From Siphonodentalium dalli (Eukaryota; Mollusca; Scaphopoda; Gadilida; Siphonodentaliidae), in assembly GCA_032622095.1 (NCBI GenBank), contig CP136064.1:111404004-111468003 (forward strand): a stretch of DNA of 64,000 bases, written 5' to 3'. Below are positions 12,264 through 22,938 of the stretch, piece after piece. Made by a program: the position numbers and the translations under genes. Numbering within the stretch: position 1 is the first letter of the stretch; each line of letters starts with the position of its first letter. The notes under the pieces were generated by a model. The model did not search any database. It worked only from the letters and a program-made list of their open reading frames with translations, and was not told where the DNA came from.

Positions 12264-12924
12264 AGAAGATAGAGCCACTTGTTGGGTTCAATCGTAAAAT
12301 TGGGCGTAAGTGTATTTTGAGTATGTTAGTACTATAGTACTATATATTTGAGAATGGTTGATAAAATTGGGCGTAAGTATATTTACGATATTTGAGGTTC
12401 ACATTGTTTGTGTCCGTGTACAAAGAAAACCAATTCATAGAGCAGTATGAGCGTCATGTGTGTATATTGTTGGTTCATCGTGTGAAGTTGTTTTGTAATC
12501 TCGGTCGCCAATTGCAGCAACCGAATAATAAGACGGCTTAACCAAATTATTTGCGTAAAGATTCAGACACACATACATCTTGTATTTTGTGGCCAACTAT
12601 TTGTTTGTTAATTTAATACAAATTTTAATATTTTTTCATGAAACTCTGTTTTGTTAATTTTATTAATCGATGTTTAGAAATAGCTTAACTAGTTTATATA
12701 CCAATTATATATGTGTACAGCTGTTCACATTTGATTTTAGGTATATATTCTCGACAAAAAATATATATTGTCAAAATTTGTACCACACGATACACATGAT
12801 TATGGAACAAATTTTCAATTATTTATGCTTATTCATAACCTTGGTGTGTCAATAAAAACAATGATGAACACGAGCGGAGTAATTTCGTATGAATCAAACG
12901 CTCTTTATTCATCTTTCAACATAA

Positions 12925-13026
12925 ATGACACACTTACATTATCGAGAATTATTGGAAGAGCGTACGTTTATAGAGTTATTGTTCTTAGAACGAGAATCGT
13001 CAGTCGGTTATTTTAAAAAGCGTTGA
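12925..13026 (+). CDS. Small Leu/Glu-rich peptide, upstream copy (33 aa)
   Basis: A short frame starting at ATG 12,925 and ending at TGA 13,024-13,026. It shares the block RELLEERTFIELLFLERES with the next frame, 5 nt downstream, so the two arose by tandem duplication of ~125 bp. The block is a candidate amphipathic helix. An identical arrangement is mirrored in the right arm. I do not recognise the product. Coding is uncertain because arm identity alone would preserve any frame. Confidence 0.3.
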   Translation: MTHLHYRELLEERTFIELLFLERESSVGYFKKR

Positions 13027-13031
13027 TAAAA

Positions 13032-13214
13032 ATGGGATCGAGGACCCCGCCTCAACCTGATCGCGAATTATTGGAAGAATTATTGGAAGAGCGTACGTTT
13101 ATAGAGTTATTGTTCTTAGAACGAGAATCGTTAGTCGGTTATTTAAAAAAAGCTTTGCTAAAAAAGGGGGCAAGCACCACGCCCCACCCTGTTTTAGGGA
13201 AGTTACTCGGATGA
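13032..13214 (+). CDS. Small Leu/Glu-rich amphipathic peptide (60 aa)
   Basis: ATG at 13,032, stop at 13,212-13,214. Composition is Leu/Glu/Lys-rich: a Pro-containing N-terminus (about residues 5-8), two ELLEE blocks (about residues 11-20), the helix RTFIELLFLERES, a basic GYLKKALLKK stretch and a Gly/Pro-containing end. No signal peptide, Cys or known domain. The mirrored copy at 18,171-18,353 keeps the frame exactly. Polintons and adenovirus-like elements encode small amphipathic membrane-active or minor capsid proteins, but I have no homology evidence linking this peptide to them. Function unknown. Confidence 0.35.
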   Translation: MGSRTPPQPDRELLEELLEERTFIELLFLERESLVGYLKKALLKKGASTTPHPVLGKLLG

Positions 13215-14534
13215 TGTGTCAGCGAGCCATTTTTCATAATGCCAACCTCGGGACGTCATAGAGTGAATAAACAACGAATTTCACAGCGAAAATGACTAAG
13301 CCTATTATCTAAGCCTATTATCCCTAGCGTTCATAACCAGAGTGGTGTTTATTTATATAACATCAAGGTATGCGTGTCCACTTATAACATCATTATTTGT
13401 ATTACGGGTTATGATCACGTAAGGTTGATAAGCTGCGACGTTTTAACATTAACGCGATAATTAGCTATCAAAATGGACATGCATAATACGTACATGTGAT
13501 AAGACACTCAATAATAGAAGTTACCTTTGTGTTGTTGTTATAACAACCTTACGTAATAACCACTTATCGACCTATTCATACTTACGCTCTTATATAATCT
13601 TATATAATGTTAACTCATCTGTGCTAACTATTTTCGGGAGTTATGGTATACAAATATCTATGACGAAGCTTCCTTTTATGCATGTACAGACACGCTTTCA
13701 ATTAAGCTATCGATAGCGTGTCTGAACATCATTAGTTGTTTAACGGGATATATATGATAGCGCTATATGTTATATACTCGATAGACCTAGTTACAGTCAC
13801 AATCGCACATAAGCGAAACAAACGCTCTTTATTTAAATAACAGGGAGGCTACTCTAACACTCTTAGTTTTTCCAACAAAATAGTTATCAAATTCGATCAC
13901 CAATAGAACTGTCTGTGAAACAACGATGACTTATAACAATCTTTAACTTATTTATCGATCTATGCTAGAACATGGCCGCAACAAAATCATGACCATAACA
14001 AAAAACATTACCTTACCATTACGCATGAATATAAATTTACCATGCGTACATATTGTCAGATTATCGTCTGATGAGCAAATCCTATGTTTACATTATACTT
14101 AATCTCAGGTATGACTAGAATTATATCATGTGTGCACATGACATCATTAGAAGGGGCAATACACTCAAGGAGTTAAAGTGACACGAAACAAGGGACGTGA
14201 TGCAATATTGGTGTTTGAATATTAAAGGAACACAAGACACTCTAAAGGGACACAAGACACTCATTATGAATGAATGTTAACAATACAAGCGCAGTGGTTG
14301 AAAGTTAAAATGACACAGAACAATATTTAAAGTTCAAATTCTCGGGCACTTAATGCGCTTTTATCATTACGTATTGTTTCTCACTCTACAATTCCCAATA
14401 ATCCACTCACTCTCTCCCCACTTATAGATATATAACGAAAACGAGAATATCATGTTGATGAAGTTTATTGAAATTTAATCGTCCGAATTGTCATCACTTT
14501 CGTCAGAAGTGTCATTTGTTTCGTCCATGAATTT

Positions 14535-16175
14535 TTATAGCATCGGTTTGTACTTTAATATTGACATTTTCACTGCATCACATTCTCCATAACCATTATT
14601 CAAATATTTGTCGACTTTATCCATGACTCTGTTGTGCAGAGTCTCATTGCGCAGCTGCAGATACCCAAATATTGTCATATCATAACCAGTCATAAATTGC
14701 TTCATATCTTTACTTTTAAGGTCCTTGTCAGCTTGTAATCTTGCTTCTGTTTCTTTCGTACCATTTTCCTTATACGTGTCCACTATATCACTCCATTCCT
14801 CCCGTGTTTTATCTCTACTCTCATCACACAAACTTTTGAAGTATTCATCTTCATTCAATTTAATTTTCTTATTCTGACTATCATCCGTGTCCTCAGTTAA
14901 TTTTCGTTTTAACTTATTTTCTTGACACAAGTTTTTTACGTGTCTCTGAACATCATAATGATCTTCGAACAAAAGCCCGCAGTCATTACAAGGGTACGAC
15001 ATGTCTTCTCGAATGTCTATGTTTTGACGGTTCTTCTTATTAATTTCATCGAGCTCACCAGGTGGCCTTATGTCGTTAGTATAGTCATTATGTTGACCCT
15101 GGGGCACAATATAATTATATGCTATGCCCTTCTGTTGACTAGTGAGTTCTCTGTCATCGTATTTCATCGCATTCTGTTGACCCTGGGTCTCAGTGTCTTT
15201 TGTATGTTTTTTCATCCCATTCTGTTCATCTGGGTGTTCTCTGTCTTTTTGGAGATTATATTTCATGCCATTCCATTCACCCATATGTTGGTTCGTGTCC
15301 TCTTTTAGTACATTCTGTCGCAGACGTAATGTGTCCGGTGTTGCGGCTTTTAAATCCACCAGTAGGTAACCGTACAATTCACTCGTCGCTTCCGAAAACT
15401 CTCGAACCATACGCTGAGGACATTCAGGATACATCTGTCTTGATAATGTTGAAATTAATCCCTTGTCGATTGGGTTATTGAACAATACCAAATATTGACA
15501 ATTTCGTCGTTGCGTTGGATCTTTGTTGTAGTAGAAATTCTGGTTCAAACTTATCAAAGATAAGTTCAAATGGTGACTTCCTTCGGAATGCAAATCATTA
15601 ACTCTCTGGTCTTTTGATGAAGTTTGCATCAAGTCATCGAGTATAACTAGATTTTTATACCGGGGGTTGATAAGAGAATCCAAGTTTGCTGGTATTCCTC
15701 GTATAAAGTTGACCTGAGGGGTGACGGTATACTTTATTTCGTCATATAGGGGCTGCCAATATTTATAAAACCATATTATTCTGTCAGGTGCGGGTGATAT
15801 TTTTGAGGCAGACTTTTGTAACAAGGTTTTCACGAAGTATGTCTTCCCACTAGATGTCGGTCCACTTACACATGCCGTGAATGGATGCTTGAAAATAAAA
15901 TCTTCTTGGACATTGGCCATTGGATCATCAAAGCAGGATGTTATGTCGCTTTGTTGCTGTTTCCCCTGCTGGTGTTGTAGTATCTGGTGTTGCTGTAATG
16001 ACTATTGTTGTGGCTGATGATGCTGCTGCCTGTTGCTGCTACTGTTTGTTGCTGATGCTTGGTGATGCTGCTGTGGGTGTCGTTTAACAAACTCATTGTG
16101 CTTAGATTGTACATGTCTTATCAAATCATGGTTCCGCACATACTCACTAGAGCACATTGAACACTGGTGCTTCAT
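14535..16175 (-). pseudogene. A32/FtsK-like P-loop packaging ATPase with C2H2 fingers, two in-frame stops
   Basis: The frame opens at ATG 16,173-16,175. Codons 5-24 hold a C2H2 finger (C-x2-C-x12-H-x4-H), then a Gln/His-rich linker interrupted by an in-frame TAG at 16,002-16,004. It continues open from an internal Met (15,920) for 461 codons. In that part the Walker A motif GPTSSGKT is at residues 20-27 and the hydrophobic Walker B strand ending in Asp-Asp (LVILDD) at 91-96. A second finger-like motif (CNDC...H...C) is near 310-335 and a Lys-rich segment follows. ATPases of this type drive DNA packaging in Polintons and related double-stranded DNA viruses. The stop TAA at 14,535-14,537 is GAA in the duplicated tail of the right arm. 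The frame stays open for 19 further, mainly acidic codons to TAA at 14,475-14,477, so this stop also appears secondary. The ATPase core itself is intact. The 461-residue part could still be expressed from its internal Met. Confidence 0.85.
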
Positions 16176-16452
16176 TTATACTTGACTAAAATGTCTCGGT
16201 ATATGGATTTCCTTTATACAAATGTTCCTTATAACCTAAAATATGTCCTGTCCGTATGTTTGATAACTTTATGTAGATGAAATAGTCTGCCGGAGAAGCA
16301 CTGTGTAGACGGGGGAATCAACAGGTCTTGTCGGTAAGAGAGTCAGACGAGAAGTGAAGTCTCGGCTATTAAAACATAGTAATGCGATAGCGAACATCAA
16401 ACGAGTCTGGGCATATCTGTCAAAAGATACAATAGCCGTCATTGGTCAATCT

Positions 16453-16688
16453 ATCCTCGGTATCACTTTTCGATTTACAAAATCAATTTCACCGAGAGGT
16501 TCCCTCGTCATTGGTAGTGACGTAATTGCGGCGTTTTGCGGTATTTTACTGCGGCGGCGCCGGCGCCGGCGCCGCCACCGCCGCCGCCGCAGTAAAATAC
16601 CGCAAAATGCCGCAATTACGTCACTACCAATGACGAGGGAACCTCTCGGTGAAATTGATTTTGTAAATCGAAAAGTGATACCGAGGAT
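16453..16688. repeat. Perfect GC-tipped palindrome at the centre junction
   Basis: ATCCTCGGTATCACTTTTCG on the left is mirrored by its complement ending at 16,688. The arms of ~118 bp are nearly perfect and meet in a (GCG/GCC)n tip at about 16,548-16,595. It abuts the first base of the duplicated ATPase tail (16,689). The overlapping open frames on both strands (16,354-16,695 and 16,446-16,823) mirror each other with poly-Arg at the tip and are artefacts of the palindrome. Confidence 0.8.
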
Positions 16689-16909
16689 GATATGAAGCAA
16701 TTTATGACTGGTTATGCTATGACAATATTTGCGTATCTGCAGCTGCGCAATGGGACTCTGCACAACAGAGTCATGGATATTTGAATAATGGTTATGGAGA
16801 ATGTGATGCAGTGAAAATGTCAATATTAAAGTACAAACCGATGCTAGAAAAATTCATGGACGAAACAAATGACACTTCTGACGAAAGTGATGACAATTCG
16901 GACGATTAA
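16689..16909 (+). pseudogene. Duplicated 3' fragment of the ATPase gene
   Basis: Inverted copy of the last ~70 codons of the ATPase gene. Relative to the other copy it has a 13-bp deletion near 16,784 that breaks the frame, so it is not functional. It is informative because it has GAA where the full gene has a TAA stop, followed by an acidic Ser/Asp/Glu tail of about 20 residues and TAA at 16,907-16,909. Its start marks the exact inner end of the right inverted arm. Confidence 0.8.
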
Positions 16910-18170
16910 ATTTCAATAAACTTCATCAACATGATATTCTCGTTTTCGTTATATATCTATAAGCGGGGAGAGAGTGAGTGGATTATTGGGAATTGTAGAG
17001 TGAGAAACAATACGTAATGATAAAAGGCGCATTAAGTGCCCGAAAATTTGAACTTTAAATATTGTTCTGTGTCATTTTAACTTTCAACCACTGCGCTTGT
17101 ATTGTTAACATTCATTCATAATGAGTGTCTTGTGTCCCTTTAGAGTGTCTTGTGTTCCTTTAATATTCAAACACCAATATTGCATCACGTCCCTTGTTTC
17201 GTGTCACTTTAACTCCTTGAGTGTATTGCCCCTTCTAATGGTGTCATGTGCACACATGATACAATTCTAGTCATACCTGAGATTAAGTATAATGTAAACA
17301 TAGGATTTGCTCATCAGACGATAATCTGACAATATTTACGCATGGTAAATTTATATTCATGCGTAATGGTAAGGTAATGTTTTTTGTTATGGTCATGATT
17401 TTGTTGCGGCCATGTTCTAGCATAGATCGATAAATAAGTTAAAGATTGTTATAAGTCATCGTTGTTTCACAGACAGTTCTATTGGTGATCGAATTTGATA
17501 ACTATTTTGTTGGAAAAACTAAGAGTGTTAGAGTAGCCTCCCTGTTATTTAAATAAAGAGCGTTTGTTTCGCTTATGTGCGATTGTGACTGTAACTAGGT
17601 CTATCGAGTATATAACATATAGCGCTATCATATATATCCCGTTAAACAACTAATGATGTTCAGACACGCTATCGATAGCTTAATTGAAAGCGTGTCTGTA
17701 CATGCATAAAAGGAAGCTTCGTCATAGATATTTGTATACCATAACTCCCGAAAATAGTTAGCACAGATGAGTTAACATTATATAAGATTATATATGAGCG
17801 TAAGTATGAATAGGTCGATAAGTGGTTATTACGTAAGGTTGTTATAACAACAACACAAAGGTAACTTCTATTATTGAGTGTCTTATCACATGTACGTATT
17901 ATGCATGTTCATTTTGATAGCTAATTATCGCGTTAATGTTAAAACGTCACAGCTTATCAACCTTACGTGATCATAACCCGTAATACAAATAATGATGTTA
18001 TAAGTGGACACGCATACCTTGATGTTATATAAATAAACACCACTCTGGTTATGAACGCTAGGAATAATAGGCTTAGATAATAGGCTTAGTCATTTTCGCT
18101 GTGAAATTCGTTGTTTATTCACTCTATGACGTCCCGAGGTTGGCATTATGAAAAATGGCTCGCTGACACA

Positions 18171-18353
18171 TCATCCGAGTAACTTCCCTAAAACAGGGTG
18201 GGGCGTGGTGCTTGCCCCCTTTTTTAGCAAAGCTTTTTTTAAATAACCGACTAACGATTCTCGTTCTAAGAACAATAACTCTATAAACGTACGCTCTTCC
18301 AATAATTCTTCCAATAATTCGCGATCAGGTTGAGGCGGGGTCCTCGATCCCAT
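18171..18353 (-). CDS. Small Leu/Glu-rich peptide, right-arm copy (60 aa)
   Basis: Exact mirror of the 60-codon frame at 13,032-13,214, with the same start, stop and peptide. The 33-codon upstream relative is mirrored at 18,359-18,460 on this strand. Same uncertainty as the left copy. Confidence 0.35.
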   Translation of the reverse strand: MGSRTPPQPDRELLEELLEERTFIELLFLERESLVGYLKKALLKKGASTTPHPVLGKLLG

Positions 18354-19122
18354 TTTTATCAACGCTTTTTAAAATAACCGACTGACGATTCTCGTTCTAA
18401 GAACAATAACTCTATAAACGTACGCTCTTCCAATAATTCTCGATAATGTAAGTGTGTCATTTATGTTGAAAGGTGAATAAAGAGCGTTTGATTCATACGA
18501 AATTACTCCGCTCGTGTTCATCATTGTTTTTATTGACACACCAAGGTTATGAATAAGCATAAATAATTGAAAATTTGTTCCATAATCATGTGTATCGTGT
18601 GGTACAAATTTTGACAATATATATTTTTTGTCGAGAATATATACCTAAAATCAAATGTGAACAGCTGTGCACATATATAATTGGTATATAAACTAGTTAA
18701 GCTATTTCTAAACATCGATTAATAAAATTAACAAAACAGAGTTTCATGAAAAAATATTAAAATTTGTATTAAATTAACAAACAAATAGTTGGCCACAAAA
18801 TACAAGATGTATGTGTGTCTGAATCTTTACGCAAATAATTTGGTTAAGCCGTCTTATTATTCGGTTGCTGCAATAGGCGACCGAGATTACAAAACAACTT
18901 CACACGATGAACCAACAATATACACACATGACGCTCATACTGCTCTATGAATTGGTTTTATTTGTACACGGACACAAAGCAATGTGAACCTCAAATATCG
19001 TAAATATACTTACGCCCAATTTTATCAACCATTCTCAAATATATAGTACTATAGTACTAACATACTCAAAATACACTTACGCCCAATTTTACGATTGAAC
19101 CCAACAAGTGGCTCTATCTTCT

Positions 19123-19128
19123 TATAGC
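19123..19128 (+). repeat. Right target-site duplication TATAGC
   Basis: Same hexamer and orientation as 12,258-12,263, directly abutting the end of the right arm. Confidence 0.75.
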
Positions 19129-19198
19129 ATCATGTATTGCTTTGTTAGGTAAATCGATTAAAATACACCACAGATTCCCGCCACAGATCCTGGGCGTA

Positions 19199-20130
19199 AC
19201 TCGTGTCATAAGAAGGCTATGCGCGCGATCTCGGACTAAAGACCGGCACCTCCATCCCAATATCTTAGCCGGCTTTAGTACGAGAAGACTTGGACTAACA
19301 CACACACAGATCTTCCAAAATATATAATAGACTAGAAGGTGACCCGACTTCGTCCGGGCTTTGACCTTGAATTGACCATTTTGAAGGTCAAGGTCAGGTG
19401 TGGTCAAACACCAACACCCCAAAAATGGTGGAAATCGGCCCAGCGGATACCGGGAAATCGGCCCAGCGGATACCGAGATACCCTATGCATCAAATTTCGT
19501 CCGTAAAAATCCGCCCGTTTAACCCGATTTGATTTCCACTCAAGTATATAAACGCGCCTCATATACACACGCTCATTAATTATCAAGTTTCAACGTAAAG
19601 ATAAATTACCATCGGTGCCCGAGATATCGCCAAGACGTCTGAAACAGTCAAATGCATCGGCCGGTTAAGCGTTAACGTGATCTAACGTTATGACCTCTAA
19701 CGACGTCATAGAAGTTACGCATTGTTTTTATCCTGATGGAAGATAGTACCACTTCTTCTTGATAATTGAGGCAGATAACTAAAACGGATACATACGCATT
19801 ATATATCGTTGGAAAGAGGAAACACGAAAGATTCTCACAGTGTCATTATTATGACTGGCATTTTATTATTCGCGCTGTTTCGAATCGATTTGTAAGCACC
19901 GAACTCAAATGAAAGTCCCGTAACACAGCGTAAAAACAGATTTGACCTCGGCACGTGAAAAGTTGACCTCGGATATGAAAATCAATTGGCCTATGTTACT
20001 CCTGACCCGAAAATACCCCCACATACCAAGTTTCATCGAAATCGGGTCGGTCGTTTTCGAGTTCATCGATTATCCACACACACACAAACAAACAAACAAA
20101 CAGATCTTCCAAAAATATATAATAGACTAG
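19199..20130 (+). repeat. Fragments of the dispersed GACCCGACTTCGTCCGGGC repeat
   Basis: About 19,222-19,295 is the reverse complement of about 11,073-11,150. From 19,332 the element starts again with ACTAGAAGGTGACCCGACTT and GACCTTGAATTGACC. Its distinctive 3' part (CATACCAAGTTTCATCGAAA, CGTTTTCGAGTTCATCGATT, then CA-rich and CAAACAAACAAA) is at 20,020-20,100. The middle (19,430-19,990) is different sequence, possibly an older insertion. No gene. Confidence 0.5.
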
Positions 20131-21275
20131 CCGATGAGCCCGACGTTGTCCGGGCTATTCAAAAACCAAATTTCAAGTCGATAGCTCCACCCGTTTCCGA
20201 GATCTGGTCTGCGCATGCGCGAAGCTTGCGTCGCACGGGCTCGGCGACCCGATAAAATTTGTATCCGGGGCAAGATACATTCACATAGCAAATTTCAAGT
20301 CGATAGCTCCACCCGTTTCCGAGATCTCGTCTGCGCATGCGCGAAGCTGCGTCGCACGGGCTCGGCGACCCGATAAAATTCGTATCCGGGGCAAGATACA
20401 TTCACATAGCAAATTTCAAGTCGATAGCTCCACCCGTTTCCGAGATGTCGTCTGCGCATGCGCGAATCGGGCGCCGCACGGGCTCGCCAATACGACAACG
20501 TCCACCGCCTGGTCAAACTACACACACGCACCAAGTTTCGTCCCGATCGGTCGAGAATCGTAGATTTGTATTAATGACAAACATACAGACAGACAGACAA
20601 ACATACAGACAGAGGTCTTCAAAATATATATGAGACTAGCCGATGAGCCCGACAAATTTCAAGTCGATAGCTCTACCCAGCCCGAAATTTCAAGTCGATA
20701 GCTCTACCCGTTTCCGAGATCTGGTCTGCGCATGTGCGAAGCTGGCGTCGCACGGGCTCGGCGACCCGATAAAATTCGTATCCGGGGCAAGATACATTCA
20801 CATACCAAATTTCAAGTCGATAGGTCCACCCGTTTCCGAGATTTCGTCTGCGCATGCGCGAAGCGGGCGTCGCACGGGCTCGGCGACCCGATAAAATTCG
20901 TATCCGGGGCAAGATACATTCACATACCAAATTTTAAGTCGATAGCTCCACCCGTTTCCGAGATTTCGTCTGGGCATGCGCGAAGCTGGCGTCGCACGGG
21001 CTCGGCGACCCGATAAAATTTGTATCCGGGGCAAGATACATTCACATACCAAATATAAAGTCGATAGCTCCACCAGTTTCCGAGATCTCGTCTGCGCATG
21101 CGCGAAGCGGGCGCCGCACGGGCTCGTCAATACGACAACGTCCACCGCCTGGTCAAACTACACACACGTACCAAGTTTCGTCCCGATCGGTCGAGAATCG
21201 TAGATTTGTATTAATGACAAACATACAGACAGACATACATATAGACAAACAGACAGAGGTCTTCAAAATATATAT
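20130..21275 (+). repeat. Two arrays of ~120-bp tandem units in a dispersed element
   Basis: Each array starts with TAGCCGATGAGCCCGAC and ends with CAAGTTTCGTCCCGATCGGT then CAAACATACAGACAGACAGA. In between are repeated units: GGCAAGATACATTCACATA, AATTTCAAGTCGATAGCTCC, ACCCGTTTCCGAGAT and CTGCGCATGCGCGAAGC. There are about three units in 20,160-20,490 and about four in 20,690-21,130. The frames of 60-115 codons seen on both strands are produced by the repeat period and are not genes. Confidence 0.8.
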
Positions 21276-21665
21276 GAGATGATTGTTCCCATATTCCCAG
21301 TCACTAATAGAAATGTCCAATTATGAGCATCAATATTGTGCAAATTTCCCAAAATAATATGGCCCAGGACTCTGTCGCAAAAATTGTATAAACATCCATG
21401 GATAATGCATAACATTGGGATGGCTTGTGCGACCGTATATATGAGCCCACGCAAATTATGTATATAATCAGTTGCATGCATGTTTCATTCAGTACTAATA
21501 ATAGATATTGACTGTCAGTTTTCTGAAGCTCGCGGAAAAAACGTATAGTCATTCACAACTTTGATAGGTTTCTTCGACTCAGACTATGACCCAATGTCTA
21601 TATGCCTAGATAATGTTCTTGCACAGATAATGTTCTTGCACAGATAATGTTCTCAACATCCTTAA

Positions 21666-22066
21666 AGGTAGTCAATCCGATTAACACCCCTAAATTACTA
21701 TTTCTTTGGTTTCGGGGGTAAAACATATTTTATTCGAGTCGAGTAACCTACCCATCAACGCTCATGGTGATCAGATATCGATTTTTGAAGTTTGTTATTT
21801 CAATTGTTTGTGGCCCAGCAACACGTGGTCAAAAGGATGGTCTCGGTCAAACTTGCGGATGAAGATGGATAACTCTAAAACAAGTGGTAATACGGCCAAA
21901 TTGTTGATTTGTTGATCAACAACACGTTTTGGGAAATTTGATACCTTAGTTGACAGTGGTTAGCATTATTTTGTTGCAATTAATCGATTCTGATAACTTA
22001 AGCGAATTTTGAAGAAATGTTGCTGTATCTTGATGATATGGGTCCCTGTAATCGGATTGAGTACCT
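21666..22066. mobile_element. TTAA-flanked MITE, family 2 (copy 2)
   Basis: TTAA 21,662-21,665, left end AGGTAGTCAATCCGATTAAC; right end ATCGGATTGAGTACCT, TTAA 22,067-22,070. It shares its interior (GATCAGATATCGATTTTTGA, GTTGACAGTGGTTAGCATTA) with the copies at 35,879 and 39,150. Confidence 0.75.
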
Positions 22067-22938
22067 TTAATATAAGTATATACACTACAACGAAAGGGAT
22101 TTCTATTTGACAAAAATGGTTTAATAAGACGATGTGTTCAACATGATTTTCATATACCAGTGGCTAATAATTGTATCAATCTACATAACTCTTCATAACG
22201 ATACTGTCTTGACTCTTGTGACGCGCTGAGTTCTGGACTCGTGTTTTTGTGTTGAATGAAGCATACACCGACATTCGTTACACAAATGTTTGGCAACTTT
22301 GTTGAATCCAATGATAGCACCAAGCTTGTGTATATAATACTCCAATGCCATAATTATGCTGGTGGATATTTACACTAATTTTGATCTCAAATGAATTCAG
22401 ATTGGCCTAATAGCTGAAAATGAAAGGCATACAACGTGTGTTTTAATCGATTTCAAACCCAGACCATTTTTTACGATTCTCGTTTGTATCCTCATGGCGC
22501 AGTTTTAGATATGTTCATTTTTCTCGTTGTGTTATTCGCAGATAAGCATTTGTAACTATGTGACACAAAAACACGTCGGATTTTTGAAACGACTTCCAAA
22601 TGTAACTTTGTAACCCTTTGTAACTGTGTAACCTGGTTACAAATGCTTCGTATTTTTTTTTCTGCACCAAAATCTGCCATATATACGCAGTTTCGTAAGG
22701 TAAATGAAAAGTATTGTACATGAGCAACATGACCATGCACATAAACTGCTGGTCGTCTTCTTCGTGTTCTCCGGTTATGGCCCTAACAAGATACAATAGA
22801 GACATAAAGGATGACATATGAATTAAATGACATATTCAGGGTTCGATACTCCAAGTCATGTACAAAATCAGTAGTTTTCGTAAAGTCTTGTATGGAAATA
22901 ACAGTAGCTATTTGCCGCTAAAATAATAGTCACCTTTC

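Larger units (their letters stand above)
12264..14708 (+). repeat. Left long inverted arm
   Basis: Pairs with 16,689-19,122 with only scattered substitutions and small indels; matching positions sum to about 31,385. The largest indel I see is a 13-bp gap in the right arm within the duplicated ATPase tail. Contents: two small tandemly related reading frames (12,925-13,026 and 13,032-13,214), a hairpin around 13,687-13,722 (AGACACGCT/AGCGTGTCT), an imperfect inverted pair with ACGTAAGGTTGATAA near 13,418 and its complement near 13,543, and two CAAACGCTCTTTATT motifs (12,895 and 13,819). Confidence 0.85.
12264..19122. mobile_element. Polinton/Maverick-like palindromic element, 6859 bp
   Basis: Seen: two ~2.4-kb arms (12,264-14,708 and 16,689-19,122) are nearly identical inverted copies. 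They surround a ~2-kb centre with a packaging-type ATPase gene. The element begins AGAAGATAGAG and ends CTCTATCTTCT and is bounded by TATAGC on both sides. Known: Polintons have AG termini, inverted repeats of usually 0.1-1 kb and 6-bp target duplications. Missing here: protein-primed DNA polymerase, retroviral-type integrase, protease and capsid genes, so the copy must be non-autonomous. The arms are unusually long for the element size and make the whole molecule a hairpin. The right arm starts within a duplicated 3' piece of the ATPase gene, which suggests a snap-back rearrangement. An alternative is a distinct ATPase-only element family mobilised in trans. Confidence 0.8.
16689..19122 (-). 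repeat. Right long inverted arm
   Basis: Mirror of 12,264-14,708. It carries the same small reading frames on the minus strand (18,171-18,353 and 18,359-18,460), the same hairpins and AATAAAGAGCGTTTG motifs near 17,552 and 18,476. Divergence from the left arm is low, for instance single-residue Ser/Pro and Val/Ala differences in overlapping open frames. Confidence 0.85.

Noticed and set aside
12670-13016. Frames of 61 and 82 codons in the left arm (mirrored in the right)
   Set aside because: They overlap each other and the Leu/Glu frame in other phases; preservation is explained by arm identity.
14922-15481. Plus-strand frames of 93-128 codons opposite the ATPase
   Set aside because: Antisense to a gene with clear Walker motifs; no domain of their own.
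16354-16823. Arg-rich open frames on both strands near the ATPase
   Set aside because: They mirror each other because they lie on a palindrome with a GCC/GGC tip; no independent coding evidence.
20159-21203. Many Arg/Ala-rich frames on both strands at about 20-21 kb
   Set aside because: Produced by the ~120-bp tandem units, whose length is close to a multiple of three.
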